Positions 1-7,357 of a stretch of 64,000 nt of DNA are shown piece after piece (position 1 is the first letter of the stretch; each line of letters begins with the position of its first letter). The notes below the pieces were generated by a model that was given only the letters and a program-made list of their open reading frames with translations, did not search any database and had not been told where the DNA came from. Both the position numbers and the translations under genes were made by a program. This stretch comes from UBA6522 sp965262365 (GTDB lineage Bacteria > Pseudomonadota > Gammaproteobacteria > Steroidobacterales > Rariloculaceae), in NCBI GenBank assembly GCA_965262365.1, contig OZ253541.1, positions 1,116,001 to 1,180,000 of the forward strand. Reading direction: 5' to 3'.

Positions 1-58
1 CTCCGTATTCAATGGACTCCGTGGACGCAATAGTCTCAACGTATTCGACAGGTTTCGC
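1..58. other. Window edge, no gene seen
   Basis: Short flank downstream of the minus-strand amidohydrolase. No reading frame or structure is recognised in it. Confidence 0.5.
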
Positions 59-1129
59 CTAGAGCGAGAAAACCCGTTCCGCGTTTTCCTGGTAGATCAT
101 GCGGCGGTCCGCGGCGGATATGGGCGCATTGTCCAGCCAGCGGGTTCCCTGTTCGCTGGAGGCAAACGGCGAATCCACGGCAAACATGATGCGCTCCGCG
201 CCCAGGACGTCGAGGCACAGGGTGAGCGTCGGGTCCCAGAACATGGCGCTGGTTGTGATGTGGATATTGTCCCTGAAGTACTCGCTGGGTCTGCGTTGCA
301 GTTCCGGCATGCCGGTGCGTGCCGAGACCTCGTCCAGTCGGCTCAGCCAGAAGGGGATGCCTTCGCCCATATGGCCCAGCACGATCTGCAGCCTCGGGAA
401 TTGGTCGAATACACCGCCCATGATCAGGCGCATCACGTGCAGCGATGCTTCCGCGGCGAACCCCCACAAGGCCCTGTCCAACAGGTAGTCGGTGTACGCG
501 TCGTACATCTGCGCGGGCGGCGTCCTGGGGTGCAGGTAGACCGGCGTGTCCAGGGCCTGTGCGGCTTCCAGGATCGGCCAGAACTTCGGATCGTCCAGGT
601 GTTCGCCATTGGTGTGCGAATTGATCAGGAGTCCGTTCAGGCCGAGGCTGGAAACCGCCCGCTCCAATTCCTGGGCGCCGGCCTGGGGATCCTGCGGGGC
701 CACGAGGGCCAGACCCGCGAAACGGTCGGGATGACGGCCGATCGCCTCCGCCAGGCGGTCGTTGACAAGCCGCGCCAGTTCGTTGCCCTGTGCGGGATCG
801 AACGGCTGTACGCCGGGCGACCAGTGCGAGAGAACCTGGACATCCACGCCCGCGGCATCCATCGCCGCGATCCGGGCCTCGCCGAGATCGGTCAGTGTGC
901 GAATCGTGTCGGTGACCACATAGGGGGGTGCGGTGAGGCCGGGTTCCCGATCGGGTTCGTTCTCCACCAGGACGCGCAAGGCATCCAGCACCTCCGGGAC
1001 GGCAAAGGTCTCTTCGACAGCGATTCGCCTGACCGCGGCCGATTCCGCCTCCTGTGCCCGAGCGGTACTGGCAACGGCATAGGCTGATGAAGCCGCCATC
1101 GCCTCCTTTAGAAAAGTTCTTCTGTCCAT
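59..1129 (-). CDS. Exported amidohydrolase family 2 (ACMSD/decarboxylase-like)
   Basis: A 356-aa protein that begins at the ATG at 1129 with a twin-arginine type signal (MDRRTFLKEA, then a short hydrophobic stretch ending in ARAQ). The mature part looks like the TIM-barrel amidohydrolase_2 family, which includes aminocarboxymuconate-semialdehyde and resorcylate/carboxyvanillate decarboxylases. Supporting motifs are LVAPQDP, YLHPRTPP, LGHMGEGIPFW and the late metal or catalytic Asp in FAVDSPF. The family's early Glu-x-His metal motif appears here as EETFAVPE, with Thr where His is usual, so activity may be altered. Upstream in-frame start codons would bury the Tat signal and were rejected. It diverges from the gene at 1262. 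The substrate cannot be read from sequence. Confidence 0.8.
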   Translation of the reverse strand: MDRRTFLKEAMAASSAYAVASTARAQEAESAAVRRIAVEETFAVPEVLDALRVLVENEPDREPGLTAPPYVVTDTIRTLTDLGEARIAAMDAAGVDVQVLSHWSPGVQPFDPAQGNELARLVNDRLAEAIGRHPDRFAGLALVAPQDPQAGAQELERAVSSLGLNGLLINSHTNGEHLDDPKFWPILEAAQALDTPVYLHPRTPPAQMYDAYTDYLLDRALWGFAAEASLHVMRLIMGGVFDQFPRLQIVLGHMGEGIPFWLSRLDEVSARTGMPELQRRPSEYFRDNIHITTSAMFWDPTLTLCLDVLGAERIMFAVDSPFASSEQGTRWLDNAPISAADRRMIYQENAERVFSL

Positions 1130-1261
1130 GCAAATGGCTCCGGTCGATCCGCGGTTGTGTACCAACGGAATGCAATTGTTATGAGCTTGCCAAAAAAATC
1201 TATAAGGAACGCGCCGGGAACACAGTCCGGGCGCGCTACTGACCATATACAATAGCGGACA

Positions 1262-1909
1262 ATGAGTTCAACTGACCAGAATCCCGGCCGCAATTGGCGA
1301 GTGTCTCGCGTCGCATCGACACCGGCGAGGCGCCCGGCCGGCGTCCTGTTCCCGCTGCTCATGGTCACGGCAATGTTGAGTTCGCATGCGGCTGTCGCCC
1401 ACCATTCCTTCGCGCAGCGGGTGGCTGGTGAGCTGCAATCCATTGAAATTCATGAAGGTACGATCGAGCTGTACAAAATGCTCAATCCTCACAGTGCGCT
1501 GATCGTGCGAGTGGACGGTGAAGACACTTCGGGTGAGGACGCGGCCGGCGAAGACTGGCTGATCGAACTCAGCTCGGCTTCGACCCTCGGGCGCGAGGGG
1601 TGGACGGACGATTTTCTCAGCGCCGGCGACCGGGTGAGCATCGCGATTCTCGCATCCCGTACGCCGAACCGCGGCCGCCTCCGGGCGCTGCTGGTGCACG
1701 CAAACGATGCCGCAGGGGCGTCCCGGTTGATCGTGGCGTACGGGATTCGCGGGGATACCCCGATCATGCGGCGGCTCCGTGACCGGCTGCCCACGTGTGC
1801 TGGCATCGAGGCCCGGCTGGAGCGGGGCGAATGCTTCATGGCGGAGCCTGCCGCACTGCGTGCGCTGGAAGAAGAATTCCCGGGCAAGATGGGATACATC
1901 CTGCCATGA
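1262..1909 (+). CDS. Exported DUF6152-like protein
   Basis: A 215-aa protein with an N-terminal hydrophobic signal (about residues 28-46) ending in AHHSFAQR. The HHS motif directly after signal cleavage, NPHSALIV and the later GDRVSIAI follow the pattern of the DUF6152 family of small secreted beta proteins of unknown function. Its stop overlaps the start of the next gene (ATGA at 1906-1909), so the two are translationally coupled. A gene at 8390-9436 carries the same domain fused to the partner encoded next. No biochemical role can be assigned. Confidence 0.7.
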   Translation: MSSTDQNPGRNWRVSRVASTPARRPAGVLFPLLMVTAMLSSHAAVAHHSFAQRVAGELQSIEIHEGTIELYKMLNPHSALIVRVDGEDTSGEDAAGEDWLIELSSASTLGREGWTDDFLSAGDRVSIAILASRTPNRGRLRALLVHANDAAGASRLIVAYGIRGDTPIMRRLRDRLPTCAGIEARLERGECFMAEPAALRALEEEFPGKMGYILP

Positions 1910-2655
1910 GACTGGCACGTGGCTTCCTGTCGGCCGGTGCCGTGGGGCGTTGTTCAGTCCGCTGCCTGTGGTGGCTGATGGTGCTGATTGGTTGTACCTG
2001 CGGTGCTGCGGCCAGCGCCCAGGCTCCGGACTTCTTCGGTCGATACGTCGGCGAGCTGGCCATCGCCGAGCCCGCGGAATATGTGCTTACCCAGCAGGGC
2101 CAGTTTGCCTTCGACAACTACGACCCGGACTACGGCGACCCTCGCCAGTGGGACGATTGCGAACCCGAAGGGGTTCCCGCGATCCTGCTCACGCTTGGCG
2201 TGGCTACCGTGGATTTCGTGCGGGTGGACGGCACCGTAGAGATGCGCTTCGAGCGCGACGATGCCGTTCGCGTCATCCATATGAACGCCGCCGAACCGCC
2301 GCCGGATCAGCCTCATACAGTGCTCGGTTACTCCCGCGGACATTGGGACGGCGATGTCTTCGTCATCGAGACCTCGCACCTGACGGCGGGCGTCGTCATT
2401 GCGCAAACGAGCTATCCCATGAGCGAGGATGCGTTCGTGGTGGAGCGCTACTGGCGTGAACCCGGTGAGAACGACCTGCAGATGGACGTAACGGTAGAGG
2501 ACCCGGTGAACTACGGGCAACCCGTTACGATCGGCCGGGAGTGGGTCTGGTCGCCCGATGCGCCGAAGCTTCCCTGGAATTGCGTGAGCCTCGGGCCCCG
2601 ACACACGGACGATCTGGACATCGATGAGCTCAGACGCAGGCTGGAAGAGCTGTAG
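1906..2655 (+). CDS. Exported protein, partner of the DUF6152-like protein
   Basis: A 249-aa protein. The ATG at 1906 was chosen because it overlaps the preceding stop and is followed by a clear signal peptide (hydrophobic core WWLMVLIGC, cleavage near ASAQAP). The mature part has VIHMNAAEPP, LGYSRGHWDGDVFVIET and a C-terminal WVWSPDAPKLPWNCVS. The same set (TIHMQGE, GYSRGTWEGGTLVVRT, YWTWRPDAEVRPFECN) forms the C-terminal half of the protein at 8390-9436. The family is recognisable by these motifs, but its function is unknown to me. Likely periplasmic or secreted, in an operon with the gene at 1262. Confidence 0.7.
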   Translation: MRLARGFLSAGAVGRCSVRCLWWLMVLIGCTCGAAASAQAPDFFGRYVGELAIAEPAEYVLTQQGQFAFDNYDPDYGDPRQWDDCEPEGVPAILLTLGVATVDFVRVDGTVEMRFERDDAVRVIHMNAAEPPPDQPHTVLGYSRGHWDGDVFVIETSHLTAGVVIAQTSYPMSEDAFVVERYWREPGENDLQMDVTVEDPVNYGQPVTIGREWVWSPDAPKLPWNCVSLGPRHTDDLDIDELRRRLEEL

Positions 2656-3194
2656 GCAACGCCGATAGCGGCAGGCAAGTATCACCAACCGGCCACCGCG
2701 GCTCCGGTCGCGCGTGCAGGGAATAGTTTATGGACGTATCGGGCGAGTATCGATTGTCGCTGAGCAGGCAGGCTGTCTGGAACGCGCTGCTGGACCCGGC
2801 GGTTCTGCAGCAATGCATTCCCGGCTGCGAGGCGTTCGAGAAACTGGGGGACGACCGGTACCGGGCAACCGTGAAAACCGCGATCGGGCCCGTGAAGGCA
2901 AAGTTCATCAGCGAGCTCGGTATCGTCAACGCTCAGCCGCCCGAGAGCTATCGCCTCGAGGGGGAGGGCAAGGCCGGCGCCGTCGGATTCGGCCGGGGCG
3001 CGGCAGACGTCACGCTGACAGAGGAGGGCGGTGAAACGGTCCTGAGCTACTCGGCTGACTTCCAGGTCGGCGGGCGTCTGGCGCAGATCGGATCACGACT
3101 TGTAGTGGGTGCGACCCGCAAGATCGCCGATGAATTCTTTGGCCGCCTGGCCGGTGTCATCGACGAACATGCGGAAAGAGTTGAGCCGCCGAAG

Positions 3195-3200
3195 GGCGGC
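3195..3200. repeat. Target-site duplication, left copy (GGCGGC)
   Basis: The six bases GGCGGC just outside the left end of the element are repeated just outside its right end at 6704-6709. Removing the element and one copy restores the reading frame of the CoxG-like gene. Confidence 0.8.
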
Positions 3201-3207
3201 TGTTGTT
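3201..3207 (+). repeat. Left terminal inverted repeat
   Basis: TGTTGTT at the left boundary, matched by AACAACA at 6697-6703. The match becomes imperfect beyond 7 bp. Confidence 0.75.
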
Positions 3208-3278
3208 AGGCACATTCTTTCACTGAACCACCGAGCCTTTTGGTCGGTTTATCTTCCTGGTGAAACGTCTGACGTGGT

Positions 3279-3295
3279 GGATTAATCCGGCACGG
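3279..3295 (+). repeat. Subterminal repeat, left (probable transposase site)
   Basis: GGATTAATCCGGCACGG here matches, with two single-base gaps, the reverse complement of 6652-6668 (GGATTATCCGGTCACGG). Repeated subterminal motifs are usual transposase binding sites in elements with an ATPase subunit; binding itself is inferred. Confidence 0.55.
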
Positions 3296-3446
3296 CCAAG
3301 TCGGCGTTGACGTAGCGTTATCCACGGGCTGTCCACGGGCGCGGGCCCTTGGTCAGCCCTGTCGCCGGTGGGCAGGCGGTGGATAACGCGGTGCTGGCGC
3401 GACCGACGTGGGGGCGGGGCACTGGGTTAACCTGAGCGCTTCCTGG

Positions 3447-4124
3447 ATGGAAAGGGAGGGTGGCCCGCGCGGGACGACGATTCCCGCCGGGCCGTGGCCG
3501 GTGCAGCTTCGGTATCCAACGGGGCTTACCGGCGAGCAATACGTTAAACGCCGTGCATGGCGCGATGCAACCCTTGAGCGGTGTCCGAACCATCCGCGGG
3601 GCGGTTGTTCCTTCGCCCGCCACGGGACCTACCCGCGCAAGCGCCCGCGCGGGACGCGCGTTGCCCGCTGGTACTGTCCTGAGAGTCACATGACGTTCAG
3701 CCGGTTGCCGGATTGCCTGGCGGCGAGGCTGGGGGGCACGCTGCAGGCGGTCGAAGAGGCGGTGGTTGAGGCGGAGGCCGCGCCCAGTCTCGCCAAGGCG
3801 GCCGACGCGCTGCGGCGCGACGCGGTGCATCTGCCCGGGGCGATGCGCTGGCTGGGCCGCCGGGTGCGGGCGGTGCATCGGAACCTGGCGGCGGTTCGGG
3901 GGCTGTGGCCGGAGCGGTTCCTGAAGTGTCCCCCGGAAGTTGGGGCGTTCCGGGAGCGGCTCAAGACCGAGGCGGTGCTGGTGGGGCTGCGCGGGCGGTG
4001 CGAGGGGCGCCTGGCGCGGCTGGCGCCGCCGTTGGGCTTTTGTCCTGACGTGCCGGCGCCGGGGACCGCTCTGGCGGTCGTCCAACACGGGACGGGGCCT
4101 GATCCACCGGCTTGCAGGCGCTAA
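3447..4124 (+). CDS. Zinc-ribbon protein of the transposon
   Basis: A 225-aa protein from the ATG at 3447; a GTG at 3408 would add 13 residues and cannot be excluded. Residues 40-90 hold a cysteine/histidine cluster (LERCPNHPRGGC and ARWYCPESHMTFS) that looks like a zinc ribbon; the second pair is CxxxH where Cys-x-x-Cys would be usual. The cluster is followed by LPDCLAAR and a long Ala/Arg-rich helical region with LPGAMRWLGRRVRAVH. It resembles accessory proteins I associate with DDE plus ATPase elements, but I cannot name a characterised homologue. A role in DNA or target binding, analogous to TniQ-type zinc-finger proteins, is only a guess. It lies 47 bp before the transposase gene. Confidence 0.65.
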   Translation: MEREGGPRGTTIPAGPWPVQLRYPTGLTGEQYVKRRAWRDATLERCPNHPRGGCSFARHGTYPRKRPRGTRVARWYCPESHMTFSRLPDCLAARLGGTLQAVEEAVVEAEAAPSLAKAADALRRDAVHLPGAMRWLGRRVRAVHRNLAAVRGLWPERFLKCPPEVGAFRERLKTEAVLVGLRGRCEGRLARLAPPLGFCPDVPAPGTALAVVQHGTGPDPPACRR

Positions 4125-4171
4125 CGTGGCCACCGTGAACCGCGCAAGACCCCGGGGAGGCCGCCGAGACC

Positions 4172-5503
4172 ATGACCGAGCACGACGAGAAGCTGCGAGA
4201 GGCCGTGGCGCTGTTCCGCTACGGGCTGATCGCGGACTTGGCGCACCTGCCCCGCGGCGCCCGCGGCATCGGTGAGAAGCTGAAAGAAAAGGCCGCCGGG
4301 ACCTACGCGATCCCCGGCACGCACCGCACCCGGGTGGCCGCGGAGACGATACGCAAGTGGCTGGTGACGTACCGCTACGGTGGCTTCGAGGCGCTGTACC
4401 CGAAACGTCGCTCGGACCTGGGCCGGCCCCGGCGCATGCCCGCGGAGGTCGCCGAGGCGCTGGTGGCGATCAAGACCCGGCGCCCCGGCTACTCCGTGCG
4501 CGCGGTCATCGCCCACGCCGCCGAGCACGGGCTGGTGAGCGAGGCGGCGATGCCCTCGGCGTCCACCGTGCAGCGGTTGCTGCGCCGCGAGGGGCTGACG
4601 GGCCGGGCCGCCGCGCAGGGACCCGCCACGGACCGGCGCCGCTTCAACTATCGCCGGGCGGGCCAACTCTGGATGAGCGATGTAATGCACGGGCCGAAGG
4701 TCCCTGACGGTCGCCGCCGGCGCAAGACCTTCCTCATCGCCTTCATCGACGACGCCACCCGCGTCATTCCCCACGCCGCGTTCGCCTTCGCCGAGAACAC
4801 CGCCGCGTTCCTGCCGGTGTTCAAGCACGCGCTGCTGCGCCGCGGACTCACCGAGCGCCTCTACGTGGACAACGGGGCGAATTACCGCTCCCGCCACCTC
4901 GCGCTGGTGTGCGCGAAGCTCGGCATTGCGCTCATCCACGCCCGCCCGTATCAACCGGCCGGCAAGGGCAAGATCGAACGCTGGTTCCGCACCCTGCGCG
5001 CCGGCTGGCTGCGCCATCTGGATGTGGGCTCGATCGACGGGATCGAGGCGTTGAACCGTGCGCTGGCCGGCTGGGTGGAGGGCGAATACCATCAGTCCCC
5101 GCACCGCGGACTGGACGGTCAGACCCCGCTGGACCGCTGGGCCGGGACCGCCGCCGAGGTGCGCTACCCGGACGCCGCCGGGCTGGATCTGGACGAGCTG
5201 TTCCTGTTCGAGACCAAACGCCGCGTGCTCAAGGACCGCACCCTGAGTCTGCACGGGCGCCTCTACGAGGCCGACGCGATCCTCATCGGGCAAACCGTCA
5301 CCGTGCGATACGATCCGGCCGCCCCGCCCACCCGGGCGCTGCAACTGGTGCACGAGGGACGTCCCGCGGGCCTGGCCACGCCGCTGGACGCCTACGCCAA
5401 CACCGCCGTGAAACGCGAGCGCCGCTGCGGGCGCATCGAGCCCGGGGAGCCGCAACCGCCGCGCTCGCCGCTGAGCATCCGCCGACTGAAGGAGGAAGAC
5501 TGA
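4172..5503 (+). CDS. DDE integrase-core transposase
   Basis: A 443-aa transposase. Residues 1-150 form helix-turn-helix DNA-binding modules (AAETIRKWLVTYRYGGFEAL, PSASTVQRLLRREGL). The retroviral-integrase fold follows, with its catalytic triad visible as D170 (LWMSDVMHGP), D233 (YVDNGANYRS) and E269 (GKGKIERWFRT). The C-terminal part (VLKDRTLSLHGRLYEAD, VRYDPAAPP) matches the beta-barrel typical of Mu/TnsB/IS481-like enzymes. It cuts and joins the element's ends. The stop TGA overlaps the next ATG, coupling it to the ATPase, so the reaction probably needs that partner as in TnsB/TnsC or TniA/TniB systems. Confidence 0.9.
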   Translation: MTEHDEKLREAVALFRYGLIADLAHLPRGARGIGEKLKEKAAGTYAIPGTHRTRVAAETIRKWLVTYRYGGFEALYPKRRSDLGRPRRMPAEVAEALVAIKTRRPGYSVRAVIAHAAEHGLVSEAAMPSASTVQRLLRREGLTGRAAAQGPATDRRRFNYRRAGQLWMSDVMHGPKVPDGRRRRKTFLIAFIDDATRVIPHAAFAFAENTAAFLPVFKHALLRRGLTERLYVDNGANYRSRHLALVCAKLGIALIHARPYQPAGKGKIERWFRTLRAGWLRHLDVGSIDGIEALNRALAGWVEGEYHQSPHRGLDGQTPLDRWAGTAAEVRYPDAAGLDLDELFLFETKRRVLKDRTLSLHGRLYEADAILIGQTVTVRYDPAAPPTRALQLVHEGRPAGLATPLDAYANTAVKRERRCGRIEPGEPQPPRSPLSIRRLKEED

Positions 5504-6303
5504 TGTACCTGCGCCACTTCGCCCTGACCCGCCTGCCGTTCGAAACCCCCGCGCACACCGACGAGCTGTTCCGCTGCGGCTCCCATCGCGAGGCCGAGGC
5601 GCGGCTCAAGCACCTCATCGATCTGCGCGGTATCGGGCTGCTGACCGGGGAGTCCGGCAGCGGCAAGACCAGCGTGTGCCGCCACGTCACCGGTGCGTTG
5701 CACCCGGGGCTGTTCCGGGTGTGCTACGTGGCGCTGTCCACCGGCAACGTGATGGACATGTACAAGAGCATCGGCTGGGAACTGGGCCTGCCTACCGAGC
5801 ACGCCCGCGCCGCGGCCTACCGCGCCATCCAGACCGAGATCACCCGCCTGGTCGGGGAGGCCAAGCAACAACCGGTGCTCGTCATCGACGAGGCTCACCA
5901 CCTCAGAGCCGACGTGATCGAGGACCTCAGGCTGCTGACCAACTTCGACATGGACTCCGCCCCCAGGCTGTGCCTGGTGCTCATCGGACTGACCGAACTG
6001 CGCCGGCGCCTGAGCATGGCCGTGCACGAATCGATGCAACAGCGACTCATCGTTCAACACCACCTGCGCGGGCTGGAGCGCGAGGAACTGGACCCCTACC
6101 TCGCCCACCGGCTGCGCCTGGCCGGGTGCGAAATGCCCCTGTTCGATCCCCCCGCCATCGAGGCGCTGTACCAGGCCGCCCGCGGACTGCCGCGGCTCAT
6201 CAACCGCATCGCCCACTACGCGCTCTCGGCCGCGGCGGTCGAGCAAGCGCGTACCGTGGACGCCGAACACCTGGCCCGCGCCGTCGAGGATCTGCGGCCA
6301 TGA
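5503..6303 (+). CDS. AAA+ ATPase of the transposon (ExeA/TniB-like)
   Basis: A 266-aa ATPase. The ATG at 5503 overlaps the transposase stop (TGATG). It opens with the ExeA-family signature YLRHFALTRLPFE. Walker A is GESGSGKTS at 49-57 and Walker B is PVLVIDEAHHL with D129/E130. A sensor-like region follows (LRLLTNFDMDSAPRLCLVLI), and the C-terminal lid carries GLPRLINRIAHYAL, usual in ExeA/TniB proteins. By analogy with TnsC, TniB, MuB and IstB it would help target choice or activate the transposase. No key residue is missing. Confidence 0.88.
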   Translation: MYLRHFALTRLPFETPAHTDELFRCGSHREAEARLKHLIDLRGIGLLTGESGSGKTSVCRHVTGALHPGLFRVCYVALSTGNVMDMYKSIGWELGLPTEHARAAAYRAIQTEITRLVGEAKQQPVLVIDEAHHLRADVIEDLRLLTNFDMDSAPRLCLVLIGLTELRRRLSMAVHESMQQRLIVQHHLRGLEREELDPYLAHRLRLAGCEMPLFDPPAIEALYQAARGLPRLINRIAHYALSAAAVEQARTVDAEHLARAVEDLRP

Positions 6304-6509
6304 TCGATCCCGATCCCCGGCCCGAGCAGATCAGCGACGAGGCCGCCGCGCACATGGCCGAGTGCCTGCAACGCATCGCCTATGACTTCGAAGGCCGCTA
6401 CTACGGCCAGATCAGGCGCCACGCAGAATCCATCCGGCCGCCCCCGTGCCCCGCCGAGTCCTGCCACGAACGCCAGCTGCACCTGTTCGGCGAACCCCGC
6501 CCGTTCTGA
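6300..6509 (+). CDS. 69-aa protein, last gene of the transposon
   Basis: A small ORF whose ATG overlaps the ATPase stop (ATGA at 6300-6303), the same tight coupling that links the preceding genes; this is the main reason to believe it. The product is acidic at the N-terminus (MIDPDPRPEQISDEAAAHMA) with a predicted helix through AECLQRIAYDFEGRYYGQIR. Its C-terminal half is Cys/His-containing (PPPCPAESCHERQLHLF), possibly a metal site. I recognise no family. It would be a fourth, small subunit or regulator of transposition (inference). Confidence 0.55.
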   Translation: MIDPDPRPEQISDEAAAHMAECLQRIAYDFEGRYYGQIRRHAESIRPPPCPAESCHERQLHLFGEPRPF

Positions 6510-6651
6510 ATCCGCGCCCAAACGGACCCGCCAACGCCGGCCGATCCTTCGGATCGGACCGGGTCGTGCCCCTCCATCGCCCAACCGCCGTCGCGGCGAC
6601 CGGCCTGCGATGGTCGGCAAAAGCAAAACAATGTGACCAATTCGGCCTCAA

Positions 6652-6668
6652 CCGTGACCGGATAATCC
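6652..6668 (-). repeat. Subterminal repeat, right
   Basis: Reverse complement reads GGATTATCCGGTCACGG, matching 3279-3295 near the left end. It lies about 35-50 bp from the right tip. Confidence 0.55.
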
Positions 6669-6696
6669 GACAAATCCGTGTCGGTCTAGTCTGACC

Positions 6697-6703
6697 AACA
6701 ACA
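6697..6703 (-). repeat. Right terminal inverted repeat
   Basis: AACAACA, the complement of the left TGTTGTT, directly followed by the second copy of the GGCGGC target duplication. Confidence 0.75.
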
Positions 6704-6787
6704 GGCGGCATACGCAAGGAACTCGTCTGGGTGGCGGTGACGGTAACCGTGGTCGCCGCGCTCATCTGGTGGCTGACCACTCGATAA
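6704..6787 (+). pseudogene. CoxG-family gene, severed 3' part (membrane anchor)
   Basis: After the duplicated GGCGGC, the sequence from 6710 continues the CoxG-like frame: IRKELVWVAVT, a hydrophobic stretch VTVVAALIWWL and a stop at 6785-6787. This single membrane-spanning tail joins in frame to codon 157 of the 5' part at 3200. It has no start codon of its own and is silent unless the element leaves precisely. C-terminal anchors of this kind are common in CoxG-family proteins. Confidence 0.8.
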
Positions 6788-6832
6788 TCGCGTTCAGATC
6801 TATTCTGAAAACGCGGGCTAACCGTCCGGCGC

Positions 6833-7210
6833 CTACTGAGGAGTTTCGGGCTGGGAGGGCGACTCCCGACGGCCGCTGAGAAATGCCACGTCCTCACGGA
6901 TGATTGTGACGTGAGTCTCCAAGCGAGCCATGCGTTCCCGTAGATCTGCAACGTCTTCACGCAGGCCGCCTACCTCAAAGTCAATTCTCTCGCGCAGGCC
7001 GTCGATTTCTGCGTGCATTTCTCCCCGTAGGTCACCGATTTCCCCTCGTACATCCGCTATATCGGCTCGAAGCAAGGAAAATGCGCTGACCTGACCGACC
7101 AACAGCGTTGCACCAACAGCCAGAATGCCCAGCAGTTCTTTGCTGAGGGCGGACGGTCCTTCAGCTTGCCGCCCGATGCTGTGTTTGGCTCCTGGCACTA
7201 CATCGCCCAT
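6833..7210 (-). CDS. Small membrane-anchored coiled-coil protein
   Basis: A 125-aa protein with a membrane segment at about residues 24-46 (LLGILAVGATLLVGQVSAF). A long charged coiled coil with a repeating xLRxEIxxLR pattern follows (ADVRGEIGDLRGEM, IDGLRERIDFEVGGLRED, VADLRERMARLETHV). The tail is short and Pro/Ser-rich. It resembles many unnamed DUF1640-like or hypothetical coiled-coil proteins. No function can be assigned; the membrane anchor plus coiled coil suggests a scaffold or oligomeric role. Confidence 0.55.
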   Translation of the reverse strand: MGDVVPGAKHSIGRQAEGPSALSKELLGILAVGATLLVGQVSAFSLLRADIADVRGEIGDLRGEMHAEIDGLRERIDFEVGGLREDVADLRERMARLETHVTIIREDVAFLSGRRESPSQPETPQ

Positions 7211-7357
7211 TCTGCGTTGATTTCGATCAGGTTTGTAGACTACAGCCCATAGTCTATGCCTGCCACCGCCGCAACGCTTGAACTTGCGTACTTTTGGGGC
7301 TGGACATTTGCCCCGCCACGCTTAAGCGAACCGGTTTCCAATACGCGCAGTCAGTCG

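Larger units (their letters stand above)
2730..3209 (+). pseudogene. CoxG/SRPBCC-family gene, 5' part, cut by transposon
   Basis: Encodes the SRPBCC fold of the carbon monoxide dehydrogenase subunit G (CoxG) family: MDVSGEYRLSLSRQAVWNAL at the start, LQQCIPGCEAFEKLGDDRY, the LSYSADFQVGGRLAQIGSRL strand-helix region and a C-terminal helix ending VEPPKGG. A GGGA ribosome-binding site lies 7 nt before the ATG. The last two codons and the stop (TGT TGT TAG) are the left end of the transposable element that starts at 3201. The rest of the gene, a hydrophobic C-terminal anchor, lies beyond the element at 6710-6787 in the same frame. Undisrupted, the protein would be 182 aa. The 159-aa truncated product may still be made but would lack the membrane anchor. 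Confidence 0.85.
3201..6703 (+). mobile_element. 3,503-bp four-gene transposon with TGTTGTT/AACAACA ends
   Basis: The element begins TGTTGTTAGGCA and ends TGCCxA-like TGACCAACAACA, giving a perfect 7-bp terminal inverted repeat (TGTTGTT/AACAACA) that starts with the TG...CA dinucleotides typical of DDE transposases. It is flanked by a 6-bp duplication of GGCGGC. A subterminal motif is also repeated in inverted orientation (3279-3295 against 6652-6668). Inside, in one direction, are a zinc-ribbon protein, a DDE integrase-fold transposase, an AAA+ ATPase and a 69-aa protein, the last three joined by TGATG and ATGA overlaps. The body is visibly more GC-rich than its surroundings. It is intact enough to have moved recently. 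Confidence 0.88.

Noticed and set aside
3201..3209. Natural C-terminus (Cys-Cys-stop) for the CoxG-like protein
   Set aside because: These nine bases are the transposon tip; the true tail is found in frame beyond the element.
4121..5455. Long minus-strand frame (444 codons) opposite the transposase
   Set aside because: It mirrors the GC-rich codon pattern of the DDE gene, has no family motifs and lies fully opposite a gene with an intact catalytic triad.
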